This document shows, in pieces, positions 34,880-47,207 of a DNA stretch of 64,000 nucleotides (position 1 is the first letter of the stretch; each line of letters begins with the position of its first letter). The notes beneath the pieces were generated by a model, which saw only the letters and a program-made list of their open reading frames with translations, searched no databases and was not told the origin of the DNA. The position numbers and the translations under genes were made by a program. Source of the DNA: Ganoderma boninense. Lineage: Eukaryota > Basidiomycota > Agaricomycetes > Polyporales > Polyporaceae. The stretch is taken from NCBI GenBank assembly GCA_002900995.3, contig CM035312.1:3120602-3184601 (forward strand), written 5' to 3'.

Positions 34880-35590
34880 TGCGTCCGGTGCTGTTGCTGT
34901 TGCGTACGTTCTCCGACTCGAGCTAGTCGTAGTATTGGGGGTGCGGCTGCTGGATGCCGATCGTGCAGAAAGACTGAGTCTGTGAAGCTGTGATGACCGT
35001 ACGACGGAGACGGAGCGTTCTGCGCAGATTCCCTTAAAACCCAAAGCCGAAGACGACGATGGCGAGCTCGAGAACAGACGGGCCGTCACATGACGGAGGG
35101 CTCCGGAGGTCGTCGTCGTTAGTAAACATGTTCCCTGCGGTTTCGGGAACGCATTCAACCGGAGAGCGGGGGTAGCCTTAAGCAGGCTGCATTTCGCAGG
35201 GAGATGGGCGAGCATCGCAGTCTGTGTGGGGAGAGACCTGTCTGGACAGAGACAGAGCGAGATGGCAGTCAGGCCTCAAGAAACATGCGAAGCGCCCATC
35301 GTAGGCGACCGGAAGGGAACCCTCATGCACATGTTGTGCGCAGTCCCACAGCGAGAGGAAGCTACGAAGTGAGTACGTTGTCGGACTCTTGTAGGAGTTG
35401 CAGCGAGTAAGTAGTGAGGAGTGGTATCCAGACACTCTCATGTATGTGGAGACACGAAGGAGGGACGGAGCGTATGTCGCGTGCCTCCCAACGTTACAGC
35501 ATAATTCTAGTCGTACAACGATAGTCGTCTTTACTCAGATAACCACACCGAGCCGTTCCGACCATCCCTAATGAGCACAACTAGAAAGTG
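34880..35590. other. Upstream region of peroxiredoxin copy 2 / PEX19 3' flank
   Basis: Includes the open, Ser/Arg-rich in-frame extension of the peroxiredoxin (34880-35215). Nothing further is recognised up to the PEX19 stop codon. Confidence 0.45.
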
Positions 35591-36964
35591 TCATGCAATG
35601 GTGCACCCGTCTGGCAATTTTGGTAGACCATCTGCTCCCAGGTCGAACCCCGGTGGCAAGGGTCCCATGATCTCCGACGGTGGAGACCCATGTTCTTGCA
35701 TCTGTTCGGTAAACAAGTGTTGAGTTAGAGGGGTAGTATAGATGAACTGTGGAACATGAACGCACCTCTTGCATGAGCTCCACAATCTTGAGGCTCTTCT
35801 GTGGATCGTCATCTGTAAAGCTAGGGTCCTCGAACGTCCCGACTATTTGCGCTACGATCTTAGACTGCGCCTCGTATCGCGTCTTGTCTTCTGCACTGAG
35901 TGTAGACGCATGGTCCTTTATGTACCCCGGGAACTGCGCCACGCGATCCCGAGATGAGCACAAGGTCCCATGACGGCATGAGAAGGTATTAACACACCTT
36001 GTCGTGCAGCTCCTTGAGCGGCTCGTACAACACATCCTTGCTCATGAGTTGGGACATCATCGTCTCCAGGATTCCCTTCAAGTCCTCCTCCGACTCTGTG
36101 GCATCGAGGTCTCCCGATATTCGCGAGAAGAGGTCTTCGAGAGTGTCGCCGCTCTTCGAAGCGGCCTCGTCCGCCTGCACATCCACAGGAGTCATTCGCA
36201 CGCGTACGGCAATCCCAAAATCCATGCGCAACTCACCAGCTGGCTGCTCTCCTTCATCTTATCCATCGCCCTCTTGATATTGTCCTGGAACGACTGCGGC
36301 GGGCCCCCGCCCTCCCGCGATCCCGACCCTGACCCCGACCCGAAGCCGCCCCATTCCCATTCCCCACTCCCGGTGCCCGAACCCTTCGCTTGCGCCTTCC
36401 CCAGCCCAGCTCCAGGCGGCGCAACGAGATCCTCCGGGTTCATCGCGCCGTTCATGCCCTCGACGAGCATCGCCTCCCACGCGGCGCGGAACGCCTTCTC
36501 CTGCGCCTCGTCCGTCTCCGTCGCACCCTCCGCCTCCTTGCTCGTGCTCCCGCTCCCGCTCAGGTCCGGCACGCCCTCGAGCCCCGCGCCCATCGCGATG
36601 TCCCGGAAGAGCGACTCCATGCCCTTGGTGAGCTCGCGTGCGAAGTCCTCGTCGAGCCCGTCCATCCCCAGCGGATCCGCCTGTGGCTGGCGGCGCGGCG
36701 GGCCGTGCTTAGGATTCGGCGGGGCGGACGGTGTGGATTGGACGAGGACGACGCTGCGGATGCGGATGCGGATGCGGGTGGCGGGGCGGCGGCGGAGGGT
36801 GAGGCGGCGGCCTTTGGTGGTGGCGCGTTGAACTGCTCGAGGACGTCTGTCGGTGGGGAGTCGTGCGCGGGGTTAGACGGGATTGCATGCGGGGCGGGAT
36901 GCTACGCACCATCGAGGTCGTCTAGGTCCTCGTCCTCCACGGTTGCCTTGCGTGGGGCCGCCAT
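35591..36964 (-). CDS. PEX19: Pex19, peroxisomal membrane protein import receptor (about 373 aa; one frameshift)
   Basis: Pex19 is a cytosolic chaperone and receptor that delivers peroxisomal membrane proteins to Pex3. Exons 36964-36910, 36846-36237, 36174-35998, 35933-35766 and 35701-35591 fit with intron phases, provided one base is restored in exon 2. The start MAAPRKATVEDEDLDDLDDV is acidic, as in Pex19 homologues. Core motifs include GLDEDFARELTKGME, SFQDNIKRAMDKMKES, DLFSRISGDLDA, LMSKDVLYEPLKELHDK, FPGYIKDH, YEAQSKIVAQIV and GPLPPGFDLGADGLPKLPDG. The protein ends CTIA, a CaaX box for farnesylation as in known Pex19s. The frameshift lies in the GCATCC/GCC-rich stretch near 36740. It is an indel in low-complexity sequence of a conserved gene, so an error is likely. 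Confidence 0.92.
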
Positions 36965-37485
36965 AGTGGATGCTTGGTAGTCTACTGCAAGTTTGGACTT
37001 TCTCGTTTCCTCACTTCGGGTCGGGAAGAGGGTTGGTTAGCCGGTGTTCGGGACCTCGGATAGAATATTAGAAGTGTACATAAGCGGTAGTTCCTGGTAC
37101 CCAGATTCTTAAGCAGCGATGTCCCCAACGCAGCTTAGAGGTCCTTGCGATGGGTGTGGTAGGCAATGAGCAGTGGAGAACAAGTTCAAGCTGGACGTTT
37201 GGAAGGTCTCGCCACGACCGGGAACTCGGAGCACTTTCTCTTGCTCGATCAAGATCCCCGTGAAATCGCAAGCGCCCGCCCCACGAGCTTAGGCGCTTAA
37301 GCTGAACCGGACGGCGCCTAAGCAACTGCGACCTCTTCGGCGCTGTCATCTGCGCATTGCGTGCGCAGCGACCTCGAAGGACTCGGCTTCGACGCCGACC
37401 TCGACGACCTGCCGCTGCGCAGAATCTCGTCTATATCTACACCACCCCCACCCCTCCCTTGTGCCCCCCACATTCACGATCAACA
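36965..37485. other. Divergent promoter region, PEX19 / TMEM184-like gene
   Basis: About 520 bp between two divergent starts. No TATA box or motif stands out. Confidence 0.5.
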
Positions 37486-40400
37486 ATGGATTCTGATTCC
37501 CCCGAACTGGGGCACGGCTCCGGCTCGTCCCTCCCGCTGCCTGTCCTGCTCGTCGCCGGGACCTGCACGGCGGTCGCGACCGCCGTGTCCGCCATGTCGA
37601 TCCTCATGCACCTTAAGAACTACCGGAAGCCGCATCTGCAACGGTACGCCCTCCCGCCGCGCGCTGTCGATGGTCCATCTTCGCGGCGAACTAACGCTGT
37701 GGCTTGGGGCTCTCATCTGCAGACAAGTGGTACGGATCATGCTCATGGTCCCGCTCTACGCCGTCGCGTCCTTCATATCGCTATTCTCGCTCGAGGCCGC
37801 CTTCTTCATCGACGCCGTGCGAGACGTATACGAGGTGCGTGTGTCCCTGGTTCTCTTTGTCGCCTGGTCGACAGCTTGCTGATGCGCGGCGACCGCTCCT
37901 AGGCGTTCGTCATATACTGCTTTTTCGACCTTCTCATCGCATACCTTGGAGGAGAGCGGTCGCTGCTTATCCTCCTGCATGGACGGCCGCCGAAATACCC
38001 CGTGTTCCCTGGAAACCTGGTCTGGAAGGAGGTCGATGTGAGCGATCCTTATACGTTCTTGTTCCTCAAGCGAGGTATCATCCGTGAGTGCTCCCTTCTG
38101 CGTTATATTCTCAAGCGCTTCGCGTGGGCTCTCTTCTACCTGGGGACATTGGCTTGCCGCAACTCTTGTAACGAGCCCGTTGGGACACGTTCAAAGAGAA
38201 AACAAGAAGCGAGGGCATGTGTTCAAAAGCGTCTGTTGGAGTTCGTGGAGACGAGCGAGCTCCATCATATGTTGGCTCTTACTCGCACATGATCCGTCGA
38301 CGTTTCTCCTGGTCAGTTGCGCGTCTGCGTCAGCCTTGAAGGCTACGGCTGCTCCTGGCCAAGACTTGCAGCGCGCCGACAGTCTGGAGCAGACAGCTCT
38401 TTGAATAAACCTGACTATATGTGCGTTTTTTGCGCGATACATAGCCCGGAGATAGCATATCCAACTGACAAGTTTGCAGAGAATATGATGAAACTAAAGT
38501 GTGAATGCCTTGACCATCCTTCGCCACAGCAACTGTGATATCAGACCCAAGGCACGGTCTTTACCACACAGGTCTGCCATGGGCTTCTCCACAGGCACGG
38601 CGAGGGATGGTGAAGGAATTCGTACTAATTTTATCTTGACTGCAACATACCGTACACCAAGGGCACCAGTCTTCCCGCTCCTCCTTTCGTGTTCTGGGCA
38701 CTCAGACGTAGCTGCGCGAAACTGGCGCATGCAGTGGCTCCACGTGGACTGCTCGCGGATGACAGAGTCGCGCCGCAGTAGCGAGCGAAGTGTCTGGATA
38801 ATAGGTGGAGGGGAAGGGGCTCCACTCGTCTGCACGAAATTCCTCTCGAAGTCATGCGTTATAGTCTGCTCAAATCAATAAATTAAATCAAGAGCAAGAA
38901 CTGAGCAACTCCTACCGGGGATGTGAAAGCCAACTGGGGATTGTCACTGCATAAGACGCATCCTATGTCCTGCTCTCTTTGAGGCTTTGCAGGTAGCGCT
39001 GCTCGCCGTAGAGGCCCCCGCCGGCTGGTCGTCTTTATCGGCTGCGTGCTAGGTGGATCAGTAAGGTGCGGGGTACGATGCTGATCACTAGACTAAAACT
39101 GGTCAAGCCAAAAATGCTACACCAGTATAGTTTTGGCACATGCATATGTTTATATACTCTTTTTCGTCCTTCCTAAATTGCAGGAGCACCAGACTGACAG
39201 ATGGACTTTCATAGAGTACGTTCAAATCAAGCCGTTACTCGCCATTGCCATCATCGTTCTCAAGGCTTTGGGCAAGTACAACGAAGGAGACCTGGCTGCT
39301 GGCTCAGGATACCTCTACGTTAGCATTGTCTACAACTTCAGCATCTGTCTCGCCCTATACTGCCTCGCCATCTTTTGGATGTGTGTCAACGATGATCTCA
39401 AACCCTTCCGGTATGGCTCGTCATTCATATTATGCATCCCTAAATGTCTTGCTAAGCGATGTAACAGCCCAATGCCGAAGTTTCTTTGTGTCAAGGGTAT
39501 CCTTTTCTTCTCATTCTGGCAGGGTCTTTTCATCTCTGTCCTCGTCGCGGGCGGTGCGATCAAGAAGCTCGGTCCCTACACTGACTCAGAGCACATCTCC
39601 CTCGGCCTCATCGACACCCTCATCTGTATCGAGATGCCTTTCTTCGCCGTCGCCCATATGTACGCGTTCGCAACGCGTGACTACGTCGACCCACACGCCT
39701 CATATGTAGCACGCCTGCCCGTCTTCCACGCGTTCAAGGACGCGTTCGGGCTAAGGGACGTCGTCGAAGACGTCAAGATGACGCTCCGCGGCGAAGGCAT
39801 GGATTACCGCGAGTTCGAGCCTAGCGAGGGCCAGATCCACCAGGGTGCGGGGCGCGACAGGCGCATCCGCGCAGGCCTGCGCTACAGCCAAGGCGGCAAG
39901 CGCAAGTACTGGCTTCCTCAACCTGTCACCTCGACGCGCCCCGGTGTACGGGTGCCGGGCCGCAGCAGCTTCGACGAGGTGCACGCGCCGCTCCTCCCGA
40001 ACCAGCAAGCTGATGCGGTGCAGCATGCCTCGGATCTGCGGTCCCCTGACGAGGGCTTCGGCCTCTTCTCAAGTGACGCGATCCCGGAGGAAGGCTACGA
40101 CCTACCGTTCGGCGAGCTGGACGGCATGGACGAGGAGCTGTTCGAGCACAGCAAGAAGTATCTCTTTGGCGACTACAACTACCCGTGCGTGGACGTCAGC
40201 TCCGAGACCGCGCGCAAGACGATGTGGGTCGCGGAGGAGCGCATCCTGCGCCACGAGCACTCCGCGTGGTTCTCGCCGTTGAACGGACCCCGCCGTCCTC
40301 CCCGTTTAGGGGGTTACGGCGCGACGTTGAGAGCGCGGAGCAGTCCAACCTGGAGTCCAATGGCAAGGGCAAGACACGCGGTTATGGCCCCGCAGTGCCC

Positions 40401-41045
40401 GAAATCACGATCGACAAGGAGACGGAACGGCTGCCTCCTCCAGAGCGACAAGGGGGCGTGCAGCTCCGGTGGACGAGCGCAAAACCAACGCCCGCGGTGT
40501 CTCCTCGTGCTTCTCCGGCTCTGCGTCCTTCGCCAATCGAGCGGGCGCAAGGAGCGCTGTCGCGAACGAGCTCAGCGTCGCCTCAGACTGGGTCCAGCTC
40601 GTCTGCAAGGAACAGCCCGAGAGGTCGTCCTCCGCCTTCGCCGCGCCCTGACTCGGAGAGGCCCGTTCTTCCGCCGACGCTGTGGACCTGGTCGTCGAGG
40701 ATCCTCATGCCGCCGAAGCGGAGATGACATACGAGCGGCGAAAAGGCGAGCCCGCCGTCCGGGGCGCGGGCCTGCCTCGCCTGCACCACGTCTACCGTCG
40801 CGGGTATGTGGTCGAGGAAGAGGACGGGCTGCTGCGAGAAGAGGGTGAGGTGGAGGTTGTGCCTCCGCTGGAGCAGGCCCGGGACGTGTTCGACATCGGG
40901 GGAGGATGACCCGACGCCTGATGAGGCGTTGGACATCGAGCGGCGTGCGGTGGAGGAGACGACGCGGACAATTGCGCGGGCGGAGACGCCGCCGGTGCAT
41001 GCGCGTGTCATCGTCGACATCCCGGACGATAACCCTTGGGCGTAG
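37486..41045 (+). CDS. TMEM184/Ost-alpha family (Solute_trans_a) membrane protein
   Basis: Multi-pass membrane protein of the organic-solute-transporter alpha type, usually seven helices. Exons 37486-37643, 37723-37834, 37903-38083, 39215-39410 and 39468 onward join in frame. Diagnostic blocks are NYRKPHLQRQVVRIMLMVP, FIDAVRDVYEAFVIYCFFDL, LHGRPPKYPVFPG, PYTFLFLKRGIIQYVQIKP, LGKYNEGDLA and WMCVNDDLKPFRPMPKFL. Exons 3 and 4 are separated by a 1.13-kb intron, about twenty times the local norm. The cytoplasmic C-tail (about 39900-41045) is hydrophilic and Ser/Pro-rich, and keeps sense only if frame breaks near 40300, 40670 and 40900 are bridged; it then ends RVIVDIPDDNPWA. Transport substrate unknown; family members act in membrane traffic or export. 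Confidence 0.88.
38084..39214. other. 1.13-kb intron of the TMEM184-like gene
   Basis: Donor gtgagt after codon phase 1 (ATC C) and acceptor atag before AG TAC, restoring FLKRGIIQYVQIKP. No ORF or terminal repeat was recognised in it; probably an old insertion. Confidence 0.6.
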
Positions 41046-41661
41046 AGGTGACAGTGCGCTTGTGGTAACTTATCTTTCAGGATCTTGGATGGATGGTGTA
41101 CTACATCTGTTTATAATGAGGAAGGCATGGTCGTGTTTCACTGCAAGCTCCGTCGATGATCAACGTTGTTCAGAATTTTGTAAGTCGTTTCACCGATTTC
41201 AACTGAAATTCAGATAGCCATATTCTGCTACGGTCACAAGGCCTCGCGACGTGGCATACCAGTTTTTTTAGGTCTAACTATTGACAAGGCAAACGACAAG
41301 ACACTGCGGATTGAAACAAACACCCTTGCACGAACCGTGAAGGAAACTGTAGTAGCGTAACATGCCATTGGGCGCAATAATGATGACTACGGTTAGTTAT
41401 CAGGTTGGGCCATACAATGGAGTGACTTCGGGGGCGTGTTCAGCGACTTGGTGCCAGAAGAAAGGTGCTTGCCCTCGGGCGAGTCCACGGCGCCAGTATT
41501 TTCGGCGATTGAATCGCTATGTTTCTAGAATGGGAGTGAATGTTGTTTTCGCATAGTGCACGAGCAAGAAAAAGGTTTTCGGACAAGGTTTATGAGATCG
41601 CTGAGACATCCCCGGGATCTCTTCCTCCACAACAGTGCGGCGGCTTCGTCTGTATGTGCAC
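41046..41661. other. Gene-free intergenic region
   Basis: Between convergent 3' ends of the TMEM184-like and MYND genes. Nothing recognised. Confidence 0.5.
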
Positions 41662-44600
41662 TCATATCCCGCACCGCAGCTTATGAGCCTTCCAGTCACT
41701 CTTCTGGCATGCCTCCGAGCAGTACGACGTCGTCTTGCACCCCGAGCACCTCAACAGCTTCAGCGCGCCCGACTCCTCCTTCCGACACCTGTTGCACCTT
41801 GCTACTCCCGCCGTCGCGCCCGCACTCCGAGTACGGCGCCCCGGGCGAGGCATTGGGGTCCCGGCCGCCTCATCATCGTCTTCCTGCCCTCCGAGGACCG
41901 GTTCCACATACGAGACCGCAAAGAGCGGCGAGAGTGCGACCCGCGTGACGAACGGCGCGAACTCCTCCCAGAGCCCGTCCCGCCGCCGCATGCCGTCCGC
42001 GTCCATCCCCGCCCCGCAACTGCACAGCGGGGCTCCTCCCGCATCCCGCGGGATCTTCCCCGTCGCGACGTACTCGCAGTCCGCGCCGTGCGTCCACGTC
42101 GTGCGGCACCGCTCGACGAGCGCGGGCAGCAGCTGACACCACGCGCGCACCTCCGCCTCCCCGCCGTGCATCCTGATGTTCGTGACGCCCCTTTCACCCG
42201 CGAGCAGTTTATCGAGGAGGGAGTGGACGGCACCCATAGATTCGGGGGAGCCCGGGAGGGGCAACGGCAGGACGAACGCGTCGCAGACGGCGGTGTGCGC
42301 CGCGACGTCGATCCGGAGCTTGTCACGAAGAGCACCATGCTCGGGGCGGTGCCAGTGCGCGCGTCGCCGCGTTCGTGCAGCGCGAAGACTCCGCCTCGGG
42401 CTTGTGTGTCGGCGCTCGCGGTGCGCACCATGATGGAGCGGATGGTGTCCTTGATGCTCGCGAGGGCGTCCGAGGCGGCGGCGGCGTCGTCCCGCTGCTT
42501 CGGGACCTTCAGCGTGGTGGCGCGCTCGCGCGGGGACGTCTGCGAGCGAACGTGCGGGGTGTACCATCTCGCGACGGCAGCGGCGTTCTGAGGCGTTATG
42601 TCCACGATCGGGAGACGGTCGAGCGGGACGCGGTGGAGGCTCCACGCGGTCGGTCTCTGATCTACTCGCACGATGGGGAACGGGTTCAGCTTGTAGCCGT
42701 CCGGATGGAGGAACGGGATCGCGACTGGGACGACCACCTGCACGGTATGGTATTGGAGATCAACAGTTAGTTCGGGTGACATCGAGCAAGCACTGCCAGG
42801 GTGAGCCTGGCGGCGTACCTCGATATACGACGACTTGCGCGCGATCCGCACCTTGCGCTGGCTGCCTACAATTGGCAGCGGGTACACGAGGGTCTGCACG
42901 AGGCGGCCGAGGGTCACTTGCATCGCACATGGCGAGACTTGGGAAACGCGTGGGCTGGCGTCGTCTGCGAGGCTTGCCCTGGCTTCACTGCTCTCGATGT
43001 CCAACCTGGCCGTCAAGGATGCGATGCGCTCCCGAGACCCAGTAGTGTCGAGAGTAGCGTGCACAGACGATTGCGTACCTATTGCTATGGAAGCATTGGA
43101 CTTCAATTTAGTACCAGGGTCACCCTCGAGGTGCGAGAACAGCAGCGGGGTGATACCGGATGCTCAGGGGCGACATGGATATTGTCCGTATTGTCCAAAC
43201 TTGCAGCAAAGATCGTCAGGTCCTTCCCCAGCACCGGGCCAAGCACCTTCGCCGCCGCCGGAGTTCCTCGCGCCGCGAGGCTGACGAGTGGCACCGCAGA
43301 GTCGTCGGAGTCAGCCAGCAGGCGAGCGGGGACGACAAACGAGAAGACCGCGGTGGGCGCGTCGGGGTCGTCGAGAATCGAGATCACATCCGCCGTGGGG
43401 GCAGTTCCGCTGTCGACGACTCGGACGGTCCCGTAGAAGGCGTCGACGGACTGGAAGACGTGCTCAGTCCCGGACCGAGGGAGCTTGACGGTGCAGTGCA
43501 TCCATGGGGTGGGCAGCTTCTCGGAGACGCTTGTGAGCGTCGCGAGGCTGGGCACGCGGGACCGTGAGGAAGACGCGGACGAGAGGCGGGACGGTCTGCC
43601 AGTGCGCGAGACGGCCGGTTGCCGGCGTGCACGGATGGTCGAGTCCGGAGACGGTGTAGAGTCCGTAGCGGTACAGCTGAGCGTGGACTTCGCTGTGGCT
43701 GAGAGCGTCAAAGGTGTGGTGCTGGAGAGCGTCGGCGCGCTGGATGTCGAGAAACGCGGCCATGATGGCGGACCACTGCGCGTCTGGAATGCGGGACTGG
43801 GTGTGGATAAGGGCAAGGAGCATGACGAAGGACTCGCGCGACGGACACCAAGACGACGCCCATGCGATCACCAGCGCGAGGTTCGCGCGGTAGCTGTGAG
43901 TCTTGACGTAGCCCGGGTCCTCGTGTTCGAACAGATGCAGATATATTTTGTGTAGTAGGCGAGCGAAGTCTTGGGTGTCGAACGAGAGAGGGGGACAGAC
44001 AATGCTAAGCGAGGACGCTGAGGGGTCGCCAGATTTGGGCCGCTTCCAGGTGAGGACTTGGTAGCACTGTTGCTTGTCGAGGGACATTGCGACGGGCATG
44101 GTCATTTGCGCCATAGAGATCTCATGTGTGTTGCATCTGGTAGCGAATCCAGAGAGGGCGTCCACTGGGGCAAGGCCGAGTAAGAGTGCGACAACGGACA
44201 GGTCCGCAAAGAGCTTGGCCTGGAAGTCGGCGATGGGGTCTGCCTTGCGGGCCAACAAAGACTCGGTAAAGAGCACCGCAGTCGGAGACCTGTCCAGTAG
44301 AGGGGCAGCACACAGAAAGACGTTGTGCATTCCAACGTCGTCGCCTAATTTTGAGGTGTCGACCACGTCGAAGCGCACTGGGGCACCACTGTCGGTATAC
44401 TCCTCCCGGTCCAAGTCCACGGTGCTGGAAGACCACTGTTCCGACGTAAACGTGGCATGCGTTCGCCCAGTATGAGCACTTGTGTTCGAGGGCCAAGCTT
44501 GAAGGGCCCGGGAAACGGCAAGGGGATCCCCGAGAAGAAGGCGCATAACGAGAGCGGCCTTCTCCGATTTGGTGTTCCTAGTCGCAGCGGCGCCGCGGAA

Positions 44601-45589
44601 GGCGGAGCACCATCCACGGAACTGGGACTTGGAGGATTCGACCAGGTCCTTAATGGTGACCGTGCGGTCCGTGTCTACGAAAAGAGGCGCATGATGGAAA
44701 GGGACCATCGGATCAGTACTGTAATGGACGTCGAAGCCTTCATGAGCGCGCAAGTGGAAGAACGTCGCGTTCGGGTGTGTCGATGCCTTCAGCAGGCCCG
44801 CATCCGTGAAGGTGGTGCCGGTCTTCCAGTACTGCTCGAACTGTTCGCTAAATAGTATGACTATAGGGGGCTCGGCGATGAACGGGCCAGACGATCGAGA
44901 GGAGGAAAAATGCACTGCGCGGCCGTGGTCGCGGAGGACGGTGTTCCGCTTGCGCTCCATTGCCTTCTGGAGGAACTGAAATCGCTGGGCCTTGCTTGGA
45001 TCGTAGAACTCCGCATACAGGCCCCAGTAGCGCCGCAGTTGATCGAAGGTGTGTTTTGTCCCCATCCGGATGGTGGCACCGTACGGCGACGATCGCCATG
45101 CTTCAAGGGTGGAGTAGGAGGCTAGCTTTTGAGAATGCGCCACCAGGGTTGAGCAGGAGTCGGAGTCGAGATACATGTGGTAGAATATGTTCCACGCGAC
45201 ATCTTCAGGAACTCCATCAATGATCATGGTTAAGAGGAGGACATTCCTCGCTGAGAAGATGCTCGGTTTAGAATTTGGATCGTTGGAACACGAGCAAAGA
45301 AGAATGTACCTAGAACGCCAGGATCTGCATCACAGCAAGTGAAGTCAAAAGTCCTCTCCACTGCAAAAACAAACGCGTTAGTGCGATGAAAAGGTAGAGA
45401 AAGGAATGCACGCGTACCCGTTGGCGCCTCACAGAATACTGTATAGAGGAAGTTCCTGAGATCGCCGCAGGCCAGCAACAGGAGGTTTACCGATATTTCA
45501 GGAGCTGCATCGCGAGTCAAGCATAGCGCAGAAGTATTTCCGATGGGGCGGAAATGATATCTTCCCGGGAAGTAGAGAGACGAAGCCAT
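41662..45589 (-). CDS. DUF4470 - MYND zinc-finger protein (large; frameshifts)
   Basis: The N-terminus (MASSLYFPGRYHF, then LLLLACGDLRNFLYTVF and FDFTCCDADPGVL, then EDVAWNIFYHMYLD) is the DUF4470 module of fungal MYND proteins. A long central part of about 600 residues (43540-45220) is unbroken. The C-terminus holds MPVAMSLDKQQCYQVLTW-type and YPLPIVGSQRKVRIARKSSY blocks, a third block VVVPVAIPFLHPDGYKLNPF and a MYND finger: CNRCRKEE, LLRCSGCKTTSYC, SEACQKSDWKAHKLRCG, with all Cys and His positions present. Frame breaks occur near 43560 (C-run) and near 42330. MYND fingers mediate protein-protein contacts. Roughly 1,200 residues. Function unknown. Confidence 0.82.
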
Positions 45590-46264
45590 GAGAGGGGAGG
45601 ATGCTGGGATGCTGACCGTGGCGTCCAGGTTGAAGAGGGCCCGCCACTCGGGTACTTAGTACTTAGTACTTACCTGTTGCGCGTCTACCCTTTGACAGGT
45701 GCCGCGGGGTCAGCCGGTCATGACTGAAGAAACATCAAGCTCAAGATTGGCAGGAGGCCCACCAAACCCGTAGCTTTCATCCGAATAAACAACGTCAGAA
45801 GGCCTTCTATGCGGATCCTAACATGAATCAGCGCTAGGACAGGTACGAGTATTCCAGTCGAATAGTCGGATTTGCTACACACGCAGTGACCGCTACCAGA
45901 ATCGGCGAAGCCGAGTGACTGTCGCTCTCGGAAATGCGAACCGTCAGTTCGAACTTGGCCACAAAACTTGCTAGCTCTTACCATGTCAATCGCAAATTCA
46001 GAGCATCTCTGGGGCTCTTTTTTCAAGTAGATGTATGTTGAATAGAAAGTATCCTCGGACCCGGAACCCGTCGTGTGGTAGAACAAACATGCGGAGAGGT
46101 ATATTGAATGCATCGTCGTTGAATGTCATTTTCGACGCGCAGTGGTCCCGGGTACTTCTTTCCTTCACTGTCCAGGGCTACGCCGTCTTACACTTCCGTG
46201 ACGTTCGATGGGCAACAATACGATACCAAGCAATCGCTATATGCCCCTCGTGTCCGACTGCTCA
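45590..46264. other. Gene-free intergenic region
   Basis: Promoter of the MYND gene at the left end. No gene recognised. Confidence 0.5.
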
Positions 46265-47207
46265 TTACCCCGGAGACGCCCCAGGGTAAGTGCATGATCC
46301 GCGCGTATAATCCGGGGGAGCATCGATGAGCTCGACTCCAGCCGCGACGACCGCGAACTCGTTGCCGAACAGGTCGCCCACCGGAACCGCCTCCCCGCAG
46401 CTCCACGTGGAGCCCACATTCGGGATAAAGCAGTGTCTTCCACCATCTTGCGAGCGCGAATTGCCTCCGAGCACGCTCGCCAGGAGTGGGTCGCTGTTGG
46501 CGTGTTCTGCATCAGTAGGCTTCGGCCAAGTCTCGGCGCGGAGACGATCGAGGTTCTTCTGGGTCCCGACGCACGGCTCGCTGGCATCGCCGGGGTCGAA
46601 CGGTGCGTCTTCAGCAGGACATGGCACGAGCTCGTGGAACATGCTTCTCCAGTACTGGTATCGTGGAGTGTCCTCGTACTGAAGGCTGCACGCGTCATCG
46701 ATAAATCGGGCGAAACGGTCGTCATAGCCTTGACAGAGGGTGTGCCCGCTGTGCTCATGGTCAGTCCATATACAGTGAGCGCTGCGAAACCGGAGAGGCA
46801 GAGTGCTTACTGCAATGCAAGTGGACGTTTCGACTGGCGTATTGCGACGTACCTCTGAAGCCACAGTTCCATTCTTTCCTGTAGGATCGCGCCAGGGCCG
46901 CGACAGCCCGAAGTCAATCAGATAGAGCTTCCCCACATTTTCTCCCGTGCCGAAGACAAAATTGCTTGGTTTTATATCGCAATGGACGATGCCTTTCTCG
47001 TGGACATGTTCAATGACGTCTAGCTGCGGCACCCGTGTCTGTCAGATGCAACGGTCAAATTGACAAAGTGGTAGGACATCCTACCATTTGGCAGACGAGG
47101 ATGACCAGGTTTCGTTGGGTGAGTCGGGTCGCCCCTATCTTGTTCACGGTGTCCTCGAGGTTCGCTCCCAGGCGGTCCATCACCAGGTACTCAAAGTATT
47201 GCGACCT
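46265..47207 (-). pseudogene. CK1-like protein kinase, truncated
   Basis: The catalytic loop (EKGIVHCDIKPSNFVFG) and the DFG region (LYLIDFGLSRPWRDP) are clear casein-kinase-1-type motifs. An upstream exon gives FEYLVMDRLGANLEDTVNK, ending in LVCQM before an intron. The glycine loop and the VAIK lysine of the N-lobe are not found upstream. After the activation loop the region that should carry the APE motif and helix F is degenerate; part of a C-lobe follows (GYDDRFARFIDDAC ... YQYWRSMFHELV). It is therefore an incomplete gene or a pseudokinase. An intact copy elsewhere in the genome is likely. Confidence 0.65.
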
